This document shows, one piece after another, positions 29,950 through 38,178 of a stretch of 52,027 nucleotides of DNA. The notes under the pieces were generated by a model that saw nothing but the letters and a program-made list of their open reading frames with translations, did not search any database and had not been told where the DNA came from. Position 1 is the stretch's first letter. Each line of letters opens with the position of its first letter. Position numbers and translations under genes: made by a program. This DNA is from an uncultured Acidimicrobiaceae bacterium (GTDB lineage: Bacteria > Actinomycetota > Acidimicrobiia > Acidimicrobiales > SZUA-35), in NCBI GenBank assembly GCA_947259095.1, contig CAMYLA010000059.1:1-52027 (forward strand). The letters are read 5' to 3'.

Positions 29950-31437
29950 ATGACCCATCACGTCCAGCGGCCGTCGACGGTGATCGACCATGTGGTCACC
30001 GCCGGATCACTCGACGAGGCCTTGACCTGGCTGGCCAGGCCCAACACAAAACCCATCGCCGGCGGCACCGACCTCATGGTGGAGCTCGATCGGGGCGAAC
30101 ACCGGGAGCTGGCAACGCTGGTCGATCTCACCAGGATCGCCGGCCTGGACCGCATCGAGCGTTCGGGGGACACGATCACCATCGGCCCCCTGGTGACCCA
30201 CAACCAGTGCGTGGCCAGCGAACTGCTCCGCTCTGTGGCGGCACCGCTGGTCCAGGCGTCGTGGGAGGTCGGTTCGCCCCAGCTCCGGAATCGTGCCACC
30301 GTCGCCGGCAACATCGTCACCGCCAGCCCGGCCAACGACACCCTCAGTGCGCTGGTGGCGCTCGACGCCGAGCTGACACTCTCGTCCACCGCGGGAGCTC
30401 GCCGGCTCCCGCTCACCGACTTCCATCTCGGCGTCCGACACACCGCCTTGGAGCCCGGCGAGTTGCTGACCGCCATCTCGTTCCCTGCGCTTGGGCCGGA
30501 CCACCGCTCGATCTACCTCAAGCTCGGTCTCCGCCGGGCCCAGGCCATCTCGGTGGTGCACCTGGCCATCGTGGCCCGTCTGACCGCTCCCGAGTCCGGC
30601 ACCCCCGCCCAGCCCGGTCCGTCGACGGTCGAGGAGATCCGGATCGCCCTCGGCAGTGTGGCCCCGACCATCGTCCGAGCCGCCGAGGCCGAGTCGATGC
30701 TACTCGGTGGGTCACTGGCCGATGCCGACATCGCCGCCGCAGCAACCGCCGCGGCCGAGTCGGTGGAGCCGATCGACGATCTCCGGGCCCCGGCCCGATA
30801 CCGGACCGACATGGTGGCCAAAATGGTGACCCGGGGTTTGGCCGCCGTCCGGGTGTCGGACTCGGTCCTGCCCGATGACCCGGCGTTGCTCTGGGGCACG
30901 TCGTCTGGTCTCCATCGGACCGGCCTCGATCATGCCACCGAACACCGGGGCGATGCCATCATCTCCGCCGAGGTGAACGGTGCCGCCGTTGCAGCCCCCG
31001 GGGTCGGGGGCTCGTTGCTCGACTGGCTCCGGGCCAACGGGTTGACCGGCGTCAAGGAGGGTTGTGCCGAGGGCGAGTGCGGCTCCTGCACCGTCGATCT
31101 CGACGGGATGGCGGTCCTGGGTTGCCTGGTGCCCGCCACCCGGGCCGCCGGCTCCAAGGTGGTCACCATCGAAGGGTTGGCCGCCACCGCCGCTCCGGTC
31201 CCGGAACAGCCAGGGCTCCATCCACTGCAGCAGGCGTTCGTTGCCACCGGGGCCGTCCAATGCGGGTTCTGCATTCCCGGGTTCCTGATGTCGGGGGCGA
31301 AGCTGTTGGCGGAGTACCCGAACCCCACCGAGGAACAGATCAAGGCCGGGCTGTCCGGCAACCTGTGCCGCTGCACCGGGTACTACAAGATCGAGGATGC
31401 GGTCCGGGTCGCCCTCGGCGGCGAGGGCCGGCCATGA
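29950..31437 (+). CDS. Xanthine dehydrogenase-type FAD subunit fused to a 2Fe-2S domain
   Basis: A 495-residue fusion. Residues about 10-300 form the FAD-binding subunit (AGGTDLMVE and LRNRATVAGNIVTASPANDT), and about 340-490 form the [2Fe-2S] subunit, with Cys372, Cys377 and Cys380 in the first cluster and CGFC and NLCRC in the second. The order FAD then 2Fe-2S is the reverse of classical XdhA. Electrons would pass from the molybdenum subunit through the clusters to FAD. The stop overlaps the molybdenum subunit start by 4 bp. The deaminase upstream suggests purine oxidation. Confidence 0.92.
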   Translation: MTHHVQRPSTVIDHVVTAGSLDEALTWLARPNTKPIAGGTDLMVELDRGEHRELATLVDLTRIAGLDRIERSGDTITIGPLVTHNQCVASELLRSVAAPLVQASWEVGSPQLRNRATVAGNIVTASPANDTLSALVALDAELTLSSTAGARRLPLTDFHLGVRHTALEPGELLTAISFPALGPDHRSIYLKLGLRRAQAISVVHLAIVARLTAPESGTPAQPGPSTVEEIRIALGSVAPTIVRAAEAESMLLGGSLADADIAAAATAAAESVEPIDDLRAPARYRTDMVAKMVTRGLAAVRVSDSVLPDDPALLWGTSSGLHRTGLDHATEHRGDAIISAEVNGAAVAAPGVGGSLLDWLRANGLTGVKEGCAEGECGSCTVDLDGMAVLGCLVPATRAAGSKVVTIEGLAATAAPVPEQPGLHPLQQAFVATGAVQCGFCIPGFLMSGAKLLAEYPNPTEEQIKAGLSGNLCRCTGYYKIEDAVRVALGGEGRP

Positions 31438-33767
31438 GCCTCGGCCGCCAGACGACCAGAGTCGACGCCGAGCCGAAGACCACCGGCGCCGCCGTCTACG
31501 CCGGCGACCTGCAACCGTCGAACGTGCTCCACGCCAAGGTGGTCTTCACCGATCAACCCCACGCCAGATTGCTGCATCTCGACACCTCGGCCTGTGCCGA
31601 GGCCCCGGGTGTGGTGGCGGTGGTGACCGCCGCCGATGTGCCGGTGAACGAGTACGGGCTGACGATGTTCGATCAACCGGTGCTGATCGCCCCGGCCGAC
31701 CAACTCGACCAGGCCGATCGGCCAGACCAGGTCGCCCCGGGGTCCGGCCCGCACCGGCGGGTTCGCCCGGAGGTGTCGCGCTGGGAGGCCGACCACCTGG
31801 CGGTGGTGGTGGCCGAGACCGAACGCCAGGCCGAAGCGGCGGCCATGTTGCTGGCCCCGGTCTGGGAGGAGCTGGCGATCGTGGCCGACATCGACGCCGC
31901 CCTGGCCGAGGGGGCGCCGATCCTCCACGGCGAGGCCAACCCGAACGCCACCAACCCCGGGTCCAACGCCTACCACCGCTACGTGATCCGCCATGGGGAC
32001 ACCACCGCCGCCATGGCCGCAGCCGATGTGATCATCGAGGGCAGTTACGAATTGCCGTACCAGGAACACGCCTTCCTCCAGCCCGAGGCCGCCCTGGCCT
32101 ACATCGACGAGCGGGGTCGGGTCACGGTGGAGACCGGAGGGCAGTGGGCCCACGAGGACCAGGAGCAGGTGGCCCACGCCCTGAACCTGCCGGTCGACCG
32201 GGTCCGTATCGTGTACCGGGCCATCGGCGGGGCGTTCGGCGGCAAGGAGGACATGAGCCTGCAGATCGTGCTGGCCCTGGCGGTCCGCAAGCTCCACGCC
32301 ATGGGCATTGAGCGGCCGGTGCGCTGCCAGTGGAGCCGGGAGGAGTCGATCGTCGGTCATCACAAACGGCATCGTGGCCGGGTTACCACCCGGTGGGGGG
32401 CCACCGCCGACGGCAGGCTGGTGGCGGTGGAAGCCACCGGTCAGCTCGATGCCGGCGCCTACAATTACACCTCGAACAAGGTGCTTGGCAACCTCCATCT
32501 CACCGTTGCCGGACCCTACCGGGTGCCGAACGCCAGGATCGACAGTTGGGCGGTCTACACCAACGCCGTGCCCGGCGGGGCGTTTCGGGGATTCGGCGGT
32601 CCTCAGGGTTGTTTCGTCGCCGAATCCCAGATGAACAAGCTGGCGGTCGCCTGCGGTCTCGACCCGGTGGAGATCCGGCGCCGCAATATGGTGACCGAAG
32701 GTTCGATCGGCATCACCGGCACCGAACTGCCGCCAGGCGTCAGCCTGCCGGAGGTGATCGAGGCCTGTGCATCGGCCGCCAACTGGACCGAGCCCCTCGG
32801 CCCGCCGAAGCCGGTGGCGGTCTTCGCCTCGTTGCCTGCGACCACGGCCGGGCTCCGGCGGGGTCGGGGCTTCGCCTGTGCCTACAAGAACGTCGGGTTC
32901 TCCTTCGGTTTTCCGGAGCGGAGCGAGGCCCGGATCGTGCTTCGTGGCGACCGGGAGGATCCAGCAACCGGTGGTGGCGCCGATCCGGCCGAGCGACCGG
33001 CGGCGGCCGAGCTGTACCTCGCCGGTGCCGACGTCGGCCAGGGGGCCCATACCGCCTTCATCCAGATGGCGGCCGAGGCCACGGGGCTGGAGCCCGAGCG
33101 CATCACCGGACACTTCTCCGACACCGGATCGTCCGGCGATTCCGGTTCGGCCTCCGCGTCGCGGCTGTCGTTCATGACCGGCAACGCCATCCTTGGTGCG
33201 GCCGAGGAGGCCGAGAAGCGGTGGCGGGAGGGGGAGCGCCCGGCGGACGGGTTCTTCCGCTACGTGCCGCCGCCGACCGAGGCCCTCGATCCCGATGGGG
33301 CGCCCACCACCCCCAACTTTTCCTACGGGTATGTTGCCGAGGCGGTCGACCTGTCGGTCGACACGGCCACCGGCCACATCGTCGTCCACGACGTGGTCTG
33401 TGCCGTCGACGTCGGTCGAGCCATCAACCCCCAACTGATCGAGGGTCAGGTCGAGGGGGCCGTGGTCCAGGCTCATGGTTATGCGCTGTCGGAACACCTG
33501 CAGGTCGAGGGGGGTCGTGTCCTGAATCCCCGCTTCAGCGGCTACCTGATCCCCGGGATCGGCGACATCCCGGAGCGGGTCCGCACGGTGTGCCTCGAAG
33601 TCCCCGACCCTCGGGGGCCTTTCGGGGTCCGGGGCATGGCCGAGATGCCCTTCCTCCCATATGCGCCGGCCGTCACCGCAGCCCTGTTCGACGCCACCGG
33701 CGTCTGGTTCGACCGCTTCCCCCTGACGCCGGCCCGAGTGCTGGCCGGACTGGCTACAGCTGTCTGA
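31434..33767 (+). CDS. Xanthine dehydrogenase-type molybdopterin-binding subunit
   Basis: About 777 residues starting at the ATG at 31434 (MSLGRQTTRVDAEPKTTG). Family motifs are QEHAFLQPEAALA, GGAFGGKEDMS, GAFRGFGGPQG (xanthine-dehydrogenase-like cofactor loop), a second molybdopterin region GADVGQGAHTAFIQM and the C-terminal RGMAEMP containing the putative catalytic Glu. The subunit would hydroxylate a heterocycle such as xanthine or hypoxanthine. The 4-bp ATGA overlap with the FAD/FeS gene ensures coupled synthesis. The last 14 bp overlap the convergent DUF1501 gene. Confidence 0.93.
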   Translation: MSLGRQTTRVDAEPKTTGAAVYAGDLQPSNVLHAKVVFTDQPHARLLHLDTSACAEAPGVVAVVTAADVPVNEYGLTMFDQPVLIAPADQLDQADRPDQVAPGSGPHRRVRPEVSRWEADHLAVVVAETERQAEAAAMLLAPVWEELAIVADIDAALAEGAPILHGEANPNATNPGSNAYHRYVIRHGDTTAAMAAADVIIEGSYELPYQEHAFLQPEAALAYIDERGRVTVETGGQWAHEDQEQVAHALNLPVDRVRIVYRAIGGAFGGKEDMSLQIVLALAVRKLHAMGIERPVRCQWSREESIVGHHKRHRGRVTTRWGATADGRLVAVEATGQLDAGAYNYTSNKVLGNLHLTVAGPYRVPNARIDSWAVYTNAVPGGAFRGFGGPQGCFVAESQMNKLAVACGLDPVEIRRRNMVTEGSIGITGTELPPGVSLPEVIEACASAANWTEPLGPPKPVAVFASLPATTAGLRRGRGFACAYKNVGFSFGFPERSEARIVLRGDREDPATGGGADPAERPAAAELYLAGADVGQGAHTAFIQMAAEATGLEPERITGHFSDTGSSGDSGSASASRLSFMTGNAILGAAEEAEKRWREGERPADGFFRYVPPPTEALDPDGAPTTPNFSYGYVAEAVDLSVDTATGHIVVHDVVCAVDVGRAINPQLIEGQVEGAVVQAHGYALSEHLQVEGGRVLNPRFSGYLIPGIGDIPERVRTVCLEVPDPRGPFGVRGMAEMPFLPYAPAVTAALFDATGVWFDRFPLTPARVLAGLATAV

Positions 33768-35781
33768 CCCGGCGGATGAACTCCGGTGAGTCACTGAAAC
33801 CCTGCATCACCGCACCCCGGCCGGTGCCCCGGTTCAGCAGCTCGACCCAGTGAGCAAGGCCGGCGCCGTCGGGAGCCCGACCAAGGACGTTGCGGTATGT
33901 CAGGTCGACGAAGGCCGGATGGTCGAGCTGGCCGTAGCGTCGGGTGAACTCCGGCGATCGGGCGAACTGCTCGCTCACCGCACCGGTGGGGAGGCCGGTG
34001 TTGATCCAGTAGTCGAGGCCCTGCTCGTCCGGTCGTCGCAGGAAGTAGGCCATGTAGAGCCGGCCAACCGGTCCGTTGTGCTCGATCGACGTCAGCTCGG
34101 GTGCGGTCCGGTTCTTGAACTCGGTCGACTCCGAGAACCCGATCATCACATCGCCCCGTGACACCCCCCGATCGAGGGCGCTGGTCCAGTGGTTGGAACC
34201 CTCGCCATCTGCCGCCCGGCCGAGCACGTTTCGGTAGATCAGCTCGACGAACTGCCGGTTCGACAGCGAGCCGTAGCGCATCCGGAACTCGTCGGAGGCG
34301 ACGAACTCGGCCGAGATCTGGGCCAGTGAGCGCCCGGATCGGCGGACACCGACCCAGTACTCGTAGCCCGCCTCATCCGGCTGGCGGAGGAAGTAGGCCA
34401 GATACAGTCTGGCAACCTCGGCCCGCCGGGTCCGAGGCGACGCAACGTCGATCGGCGTCGATTGCGGCTGAGAACCTCCCGACCCGCCCGGCGAGTTCAG
34501 GAAGCCGAGGTCGTCGTTGTTCCGACCGAGCACCTCGCCGGTGTCGGCTCCCAGCCAGGTGGCGGCGATGTTGGCGTAGAACTGACGGTAATCGACCGTC
34601 GGGTGCAGATTGCCGTAACGGTCGAGGGCGGTCAACGATGGCATCTGTCCGTGGAAACCGCCATTGACCCGGTTGCCGATGGCGAACAGGCTGTTGGCCG
34701 TTCCGTGGTCGGTGCCGCTCCCGCCGCCTCGGCCGTTGGCCCGGAAACGGCGGCCGAACTCCGATGCGCCGACGATCAGGGTGCGGTTGGCGAAGTCGTT
34801 GTGGAGCTCACCATAGAACGCGGCCAAGCCGGCGTTGAGCTCGCTCATCCGGTCCCGGTGCATCGACTGCTGGTTGGCGTGGCTGTCGAAATCGCCGAAG
34901 ACGATGGAGATGACCCGGATCCCGAGATTGGCGTTTATCAGCCTTGCCGCCAGCCGGAGCTTGGTGATGAGGGCGACCTCGTCGCTGCTCTCGCTGATCA
35001 GTGGCCGCAGGGTGTCTGACAGCTCGATCGCCTCGCCGAAGCTGGCACCGACCTGCTGGCCGAGCGAGCCCAGCCCGGTCGGGCCGAGCCCGAGGCCCTG
35101 CAGCGTTGCGTACTGGTTGGCCTGATTTGGATCGCTGTGGTCGAGCTTGCGGATGTCGTTGCCGTGCTCGGGAATGGCCACCGCCCGGTTCCGCTTTCCC
35201 TGGACCACCAGCGGCACAGACGACCCGAGTGACACGCCGGTCAGTGGTGCGGCGGGGAGCCCGTCGAGGATCCGACCCAGCCAGCCGGAGCTGCCGGGCT
35301 GACCGTTGGCGTTGGCCGCCATGACCTGGGCCATGGAGACGAAGTGACTCAGGTTGGACCCGTCGTGGCCAACCCCTTCCACCACCGCCAGCCGTCCCTG
35401 GTCCCACAGGGATTTCATGAACGGCAGGTTGGGGTTCAGCCCTCTGATGTCGGTCATCGCCAGGGTGTTCGACGGCCGGAGCGCCAGCCCCCCTCGGGCG
35501 TCGTGGTAGGCGCCGTCGGCGATGGGGGCGAAGGTGCTCAGCCCGTCGTTGCCCCCGGACATCGTCAGGAACACCAACACGCCCTGGTCTCCACCCAGTG
35601 GGGCGGCGGCCGCAGCCTGCTCGGCCAGCCAGGCCGGGAGCAGCGAAACGGTGGCCGCGGCCCCCGCGGCCTGGAGGAAGCGCCGTCGTGAGAGATCGGG
35701 GCCGGCCAGCAGCTTCGGTTCGACCGGTGTCGAGAGCGCCGCCACGACCTCTGCGGTCGACGGTTCGAGTCTTGTCATCAC
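33754..35781 (-). CDS. Tat-exported DUF1501 protein with two DUF4214 repeats
   Basis: A 675-residue protein. The N-terminus carries the twin-arginine signal SRRRFLQAAGAAATVSLLP. Residues about 60-440 are the DUF1501 domain, an alkaline-phosphatase-like fold (VFLTMSGGNDGLSTF, VGASEFGRRFRANG, GTDHGTANSLFAIG). Two roughly 100-residue DUF4214 copies follow: VARLYLAYFLRQPDEAG...VLGRAADGEG and VGRLYMAYFLRRPDEQG...VLGRAPDGAG, a domain typical of cell-surface proteins. The start overlaps the DUF1800 gene by 4 bp; DUF1800-DUF1501 pairs are common in bacteria but the function is unknown. Its end overlaps the XDH gene by 14 bp. Confidence 0.92.
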   Translation of the reverse strand: MMTRLEPSTAEVVAALSTPVEPKLLAGPDLSRRRFLQAAGAAATVSLLPAWLAEQAAAAAPLGGDQGVLVFLTMSGGNDGLSTFAPIADGAYHDARGGLALRPSNTLAMTDIRGLNPNLPFMKSLWDQGRLAVVEGVGHDGSNLSHFVSMAQVMAANANGQPGSSGWLGRILDGLPAAPLTGVSLGSSVPLVVQGKRNRAVAIPEHGNDIRKLDHSDPNQANQYATLQGLGLGPTGLGSLGQQVGASFGEAIELSDTLRPLISESSDEVALITKLRLAARLINANLGIRVISIVFGDFDSHANQQSMHRDRMSELNAGLAAFYGELHNDFANRTLIVGASEFGRRFRANGRGGGSGTDHGTANSLFAIGNRVNGGFHGQMPSLTALDRYGNLHPTVDYRQFYANIAATWLGADTGEVLGRNNDDLGFLNSPGGSGGSQPQSTPIDVASPRTRRAEVARLYLAYFLRQPDEAGYEYWVGVRRSGRSLAQISAEFVASDEFRMRYGSLSNRQFVELIYRNVLGRAADGEGSNHWTSALDRGVSRGDVMIGFSESTEFKNRTAPELTSIEHNGPVGRLYMAYFLRRPDEQGLDYWINTGLPTGAVSEQFARSPEFTRRYGQLDHPAFVDLTYRNVLGRAPDGAGLAHWVELLNRGTGRGAVMQGFSDSPEFIRRVRQL

Positions 35782-37106
35782 GCCATCTGCATTTCGGGTA
35801 GGAGGAGGGGCAGCATCAGCAGCCCGGCTCGTTCGGTCCAGCGGTGGTCGGAATTGCGTTCGGTGTTGACGTAGTCGATGAGCTGTTGCCTCGAATGGTC
35901 GTTGACCGCCGGCAGCTTGTAGTTCCAGAGCGCCTTGTCGACCGCCTGCTCCGGTGTGTACTTGAAGGTGACCTGCGGCCAGTACTCGACGACCTCGTTT
36001 GCGTCCTTGATGTCGTCGCGCTCATAGGCCATCCACCGGAGGTGACCGGCCAAATGGATCTTCGACCAGGCGGCCGCGGCGGTGACCCAGTACTCGTTCT
36101 GCCGCCAACCGCTCACGTTCGGTGGGTAGAACGGGCGCTGGCCCATCCCGGGGAGGAACCATTCCGGGTTGGCAACCGAACAGCTGCTGCTGGTGTGGCG
36201 CATCGCCGCCACCACGTATTCGATGGGGCTGCGGATCAGGCCGGTCCTGGCTCGTTCCGAGCGGAACTGGGAGTGTCGGAAAATGGCCCGAATCGTCTCG
36301 GTGATGTTCAGTCCCGGCCGGTAGGTGGACATGATGTCGGTCACGACCTGGTCACCCGGTGACACCGGGTAGGCGAAGAACGACCACAGCCGGTGGCACA
36401 TGAACCTGGCATGTTCGGTCCGCTTCACGTCGAGCAGGATGTTGATGATGTCCGGCCCATCGAAGTTGCCGGTCCGGCCCATGAACGTCTTGTTGTTCCA
36501 GTCGTGGGCCGAGCCGTCGAACCGGTAGTTGCCGTTGTCGTCGACGCCGTGGCCGGTCCAGGCCCTGGCCGACTCCTTGACGTCGTCCTCGCTGTAGTGT
36601 CCGACGCCGGTCACGAACAGCTCCATCAGCTCCCGCGAGAAGTTCTCGTTCGGTTTGCCGGCCACGTTGAGGTCGTTGTCCAGGTACCGGAGCATGGCCG
36701 GTCCAACCGACACCCGGTGCAACAGGTTGTGGTAGTCACTCATGCCGTGGACTCGGAACAGGTGGTTCTGGTCCATCAGCTGCTGGTGGTCGTGGAGCTT
36801 GTCCATGGAGCTGCACAGCAGGCCGTGCCAGAACAACACCATCTTCTCGACGATCGGCGCCTGGTCGACCGGTCTGCGGGCTCGATCGAGCCAGTAGTGG
36901 ACCATGTCGATCCACCGCCCGTAGTAGCTCAGACCCTCCGAGAGGTTGGGCAGCGGTCCGGGAGCCGGCGCACGGTTGGTGTGATCGAGTACCAGATCGA
37001 CCACATCCTCCCAGGGCCAGTGCTTGAACAGCTCGACCTCTTCACGGAGGCCCCCAAAGCCGGCCCGACGGAAGAGGTGAGCCACGTTGACCGAGGCTTC
37101 GTCCAT
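35778..37106 (-). CDS. DUF1800 domain-containing protein
   Basis: A 442-residue protein with DUF1800 features: VAHLFRRAGFGGLREEVELF at the N-terminus, MVLFWHGLLCSSMDKL, FSRELMELFVTGVG, TGNFDGPDIINILL and the C-terminal FYPPNVSGW motif. No signal peptide is evident, although some homologues have one. It is the first gene of the DUF1800-DUF1501 operon and overlaps the next by 4 bp. The reaction is unknown. The 71 bp upstream (37107-37177) are the most AT-rich stretch in the window and presumably hold its promoter. Confidence 0.93.
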   Translation of the reverse strand: MDEASVNVAHLFRRAGFGGLREEVELFKHWPWEDVVDLVLDHTNRAPAPGPLPNLSEGLSYYGRWIDMVHYWLDRARRPVDQAPIVEKMVLFWHGLLCSSMDKLHDHQQLMDQNHLFRVHGMSDYHNLLHRVSVGPAMLRYLDNDLNVAGKPNENFSRELMELFVTGVGHYSEDDVKESARAWTGHGVDDNGNYRFDGSAHDWNNKTFMGRTGNFDGPDIINILLDVKRTEHARFMCHRLWSFFAYPVSPGDQVVTDIMSTYRPGLNITETIRAIFRHSQFRSERARTGLIRSPIEYVVAAMRHTSSSCSVANPEWFLPGMGQRPFYPPNVSGWRQNEYWVTAAAAWSKIHLAGHLRWMAYERDDIKDANEVVEYWPQVTFKYTPEQAVDKALWNYKLPAVNDHSRQQLIDYVNTERNSDHRWTERAGLLMLPLLLPEMQMA

Positions 37107-37177
37107 GGAAGGTGTTCTCGGCCATCAAGTCGAAAACATTTAGACACAAAGACGTAAAAGAGAAAACCGTTCAGGTT
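37107..37177 (-). promoter_or_regulatory. AT-rich intergenic stretch: weak terminator plus promoter for DUF1800
   Basis: On the minus strand a short hairpin AACC-(5 nt)-GGTT followed by TTCTCTTTT lies just after the DUF4916 stop, a plausible terminator for the ArsC-DUF4916 unit. The AT-rich sequence after it (ACGTCTTTGTGTCTAAATG) probably holds the promoter of the DUF1800 operon; no clear -35/-10 pair can be fixed. Confidence 0.35.
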
Positions 37178-37714
37178 CTACGGCAAACAGCCGACATGGG
37201 CCAGCGCCCGACGAACCACCTTGAGATGACCCGGTGAGAGCTCGGCCGCCACCGTGGGGCTCATCACCTCGTCCGGTTGCAGCCACACCAGGTCCAGCGC
37301 ATCCTGCGACGGTTCGCAGTCCCCCTCGATCGGCACCACGTAGGCCAGGCCGACCGCATGTTGTCGCGGATCGTGGAACCCGGAGATGTCGGGATTGGGG
37401 AAGTACTCGATGACGGTGAAGGGCTGGGGTGAGGTGGGGATCCGGGGCATGGCCAGCGGCCCGAGATCCTTTTCGAGATGTCGGAGCACCGCATCGCGGA
37501 CCCGCTCGCCGTACAGCACCCTGCCGGCCACGATCTCGCGGTTGGCCCCACCGTCGGGGCCGATCCGCAGGAGCAGGCCGATGTGGGTCACCACACCGAG
37601 GCTGTCGGTCCGGACCGGGATGGCATTGACGTAGACGATCGGCAGCCTGCCGCGTGTGGTTTCGAGATCGTCGTCCGACAGCCAGTTGTTCTGGGTTTCG
37701 GTGTAATCGCTCAA
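37178..37714 (-). CDS. DUF4916 / NUDIX-like protein
   Basis: A 178-residue protein of the actinobacterial DUF4916 family, distantly NUDIX-like: WLSDDDLETTRGRLPIVYV near the start, GLLLRIGPDG, VLRHLEKDLGPLAMP and DPRQHAVGLAYVVP. A standard NUDIX box (Gx5Ex7REUxEExGU) is not visible, so hydrolase activity is doubtful. The start is the TTG at 37714, with no in-frame ATG or GTG before the conserved region. It begins 16 bp after the stop of the selenocysteine-type ArsC gene and is probably translated from the same message. Confidence 0.8.
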   Translation of the reverse strand: MSDYTETQNNWLSDDDLETTRGRLPIVYVNAIPVRTDSLGVVTHIGLLLRIGPDGGANREIVAGRVLYGERVRDAVLRHLEKDLGPLAMPRIPTSPQPFTVIEYFPNPDISGFHDPRQHAVGLAYVVPIEGDCEPSQDALDLVWLQPDEVMSPTVAAELSPGHLKVVRRALAHVGCLP

Positions 37715-37730
37715 AGAAGCTTGTGGCCGA

Positions 37731-38087
37731 TCAGCCGAGGAACTCGGCGATTCGGGTCTTCGGTCGACCGATGATGGCCTTGCGACCCTTGACCACGATC
37801 GGCCGTTGCAGCAACGCCTTCTGGTCCGAGAGCAGGTCGATCACGGCGTCCGGATTTCCGACGTAGTCGTCGGGATCGAGACCCATCTTCTTGAACTTCG
37901 AGTCCTTGCGGACAAGATCCTCGACCGGATCCTCCAGCCCGGCCACGATCTTTTCCAAGGCAGCCCGGTTCGGTGGTTCCTTCATATAGAGAACGACGTC
38001 GTGCTCGACACCCAGCTCCTCGGCGACCGCCAAGGCGTTCTTCGAAGAGCCTCAATGAGGGTTGTGGTAGATCGTGACCTTGGCCAT
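37731..38087 (-). CDS. arsC: ArsC-family reductase with in-frame TGA (selenocysteine) at the catalytic Cys position
   Basis: A 118-codon gene. Codon 12 (38054-38052) is TGA; the line-up YHNPH-TGA-GSSKNAL matches E. coli ArsC YHNPAC12GTSRN exactly, so the stop replaces the catalytic cysteine and is best read as Sec. The three arginines of the arsenate-binding site are kept (VRKD, QRPIVV, IGRPKT). AGGAG sits 10 nt before the ATG and a canonical promoter lies upstream, so translation clearly begins before the TGA. An 8-bp stem-loop follows the TGA. A gene caller would place the start at a TTG at 38033, losing the active site. ArsC-like selenoproteins were reported in marine metagenomes, so the idea has precedent. 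The alternative is a nonsense mutation or base error. Confidence 0.85.
38015..38050 (-). promoter_or_regulatory. SECIS-like RNA hairpin downstream of the TGA codon
   Basis: Starting 1 nt after the TGA, GCUCUUCG (38050-38043) pairs over 8 bp with CGAGGAGC (38022-38015). Inside it are a 2x2 internal loop, two pairs, one A-G mismatch, three pairs and a CUUG apical loop about 18-21 nt after the TGA. Position and size fit bacterial SECIS elements, but the loop lacks the G at its first positions expected from the E. coli consensus. Confidence 0.5.
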
Positions 38088-38101
38088 CGTGGTGGTGCTC
38101 C

Positions 38102-38154
38102 TGTCGGCTCGGCTCCTTAGGCTCGCAGTATATGTTGGTCCTTGGCAAGCTCAA
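38102..38154 (-). promoter_or_regulatory. Canonical sigma70-type promoter of the arsC gene
   Basis: On the minus strand TTGAGC (38149-38154) and TATACT (38127-38132) are separated by 16 bp. The -10 box is about 40 bp before the ATG at 38087, giving a real 5' leader, unlike the leaderless genes around it. Confidence 0.6.
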
Positions 38155-38178
38155 GCCATTCCCGGCGCCGGAGCCTGC

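Noticed and set aside
38033..38087. Frameshift or pseudogene explanation for the ArsC gene
   Set aside because: The frame is the same before and after the TGA and all active-site residues are aligned; only the catalytic Cys codon differs, which favours Sec over decay.
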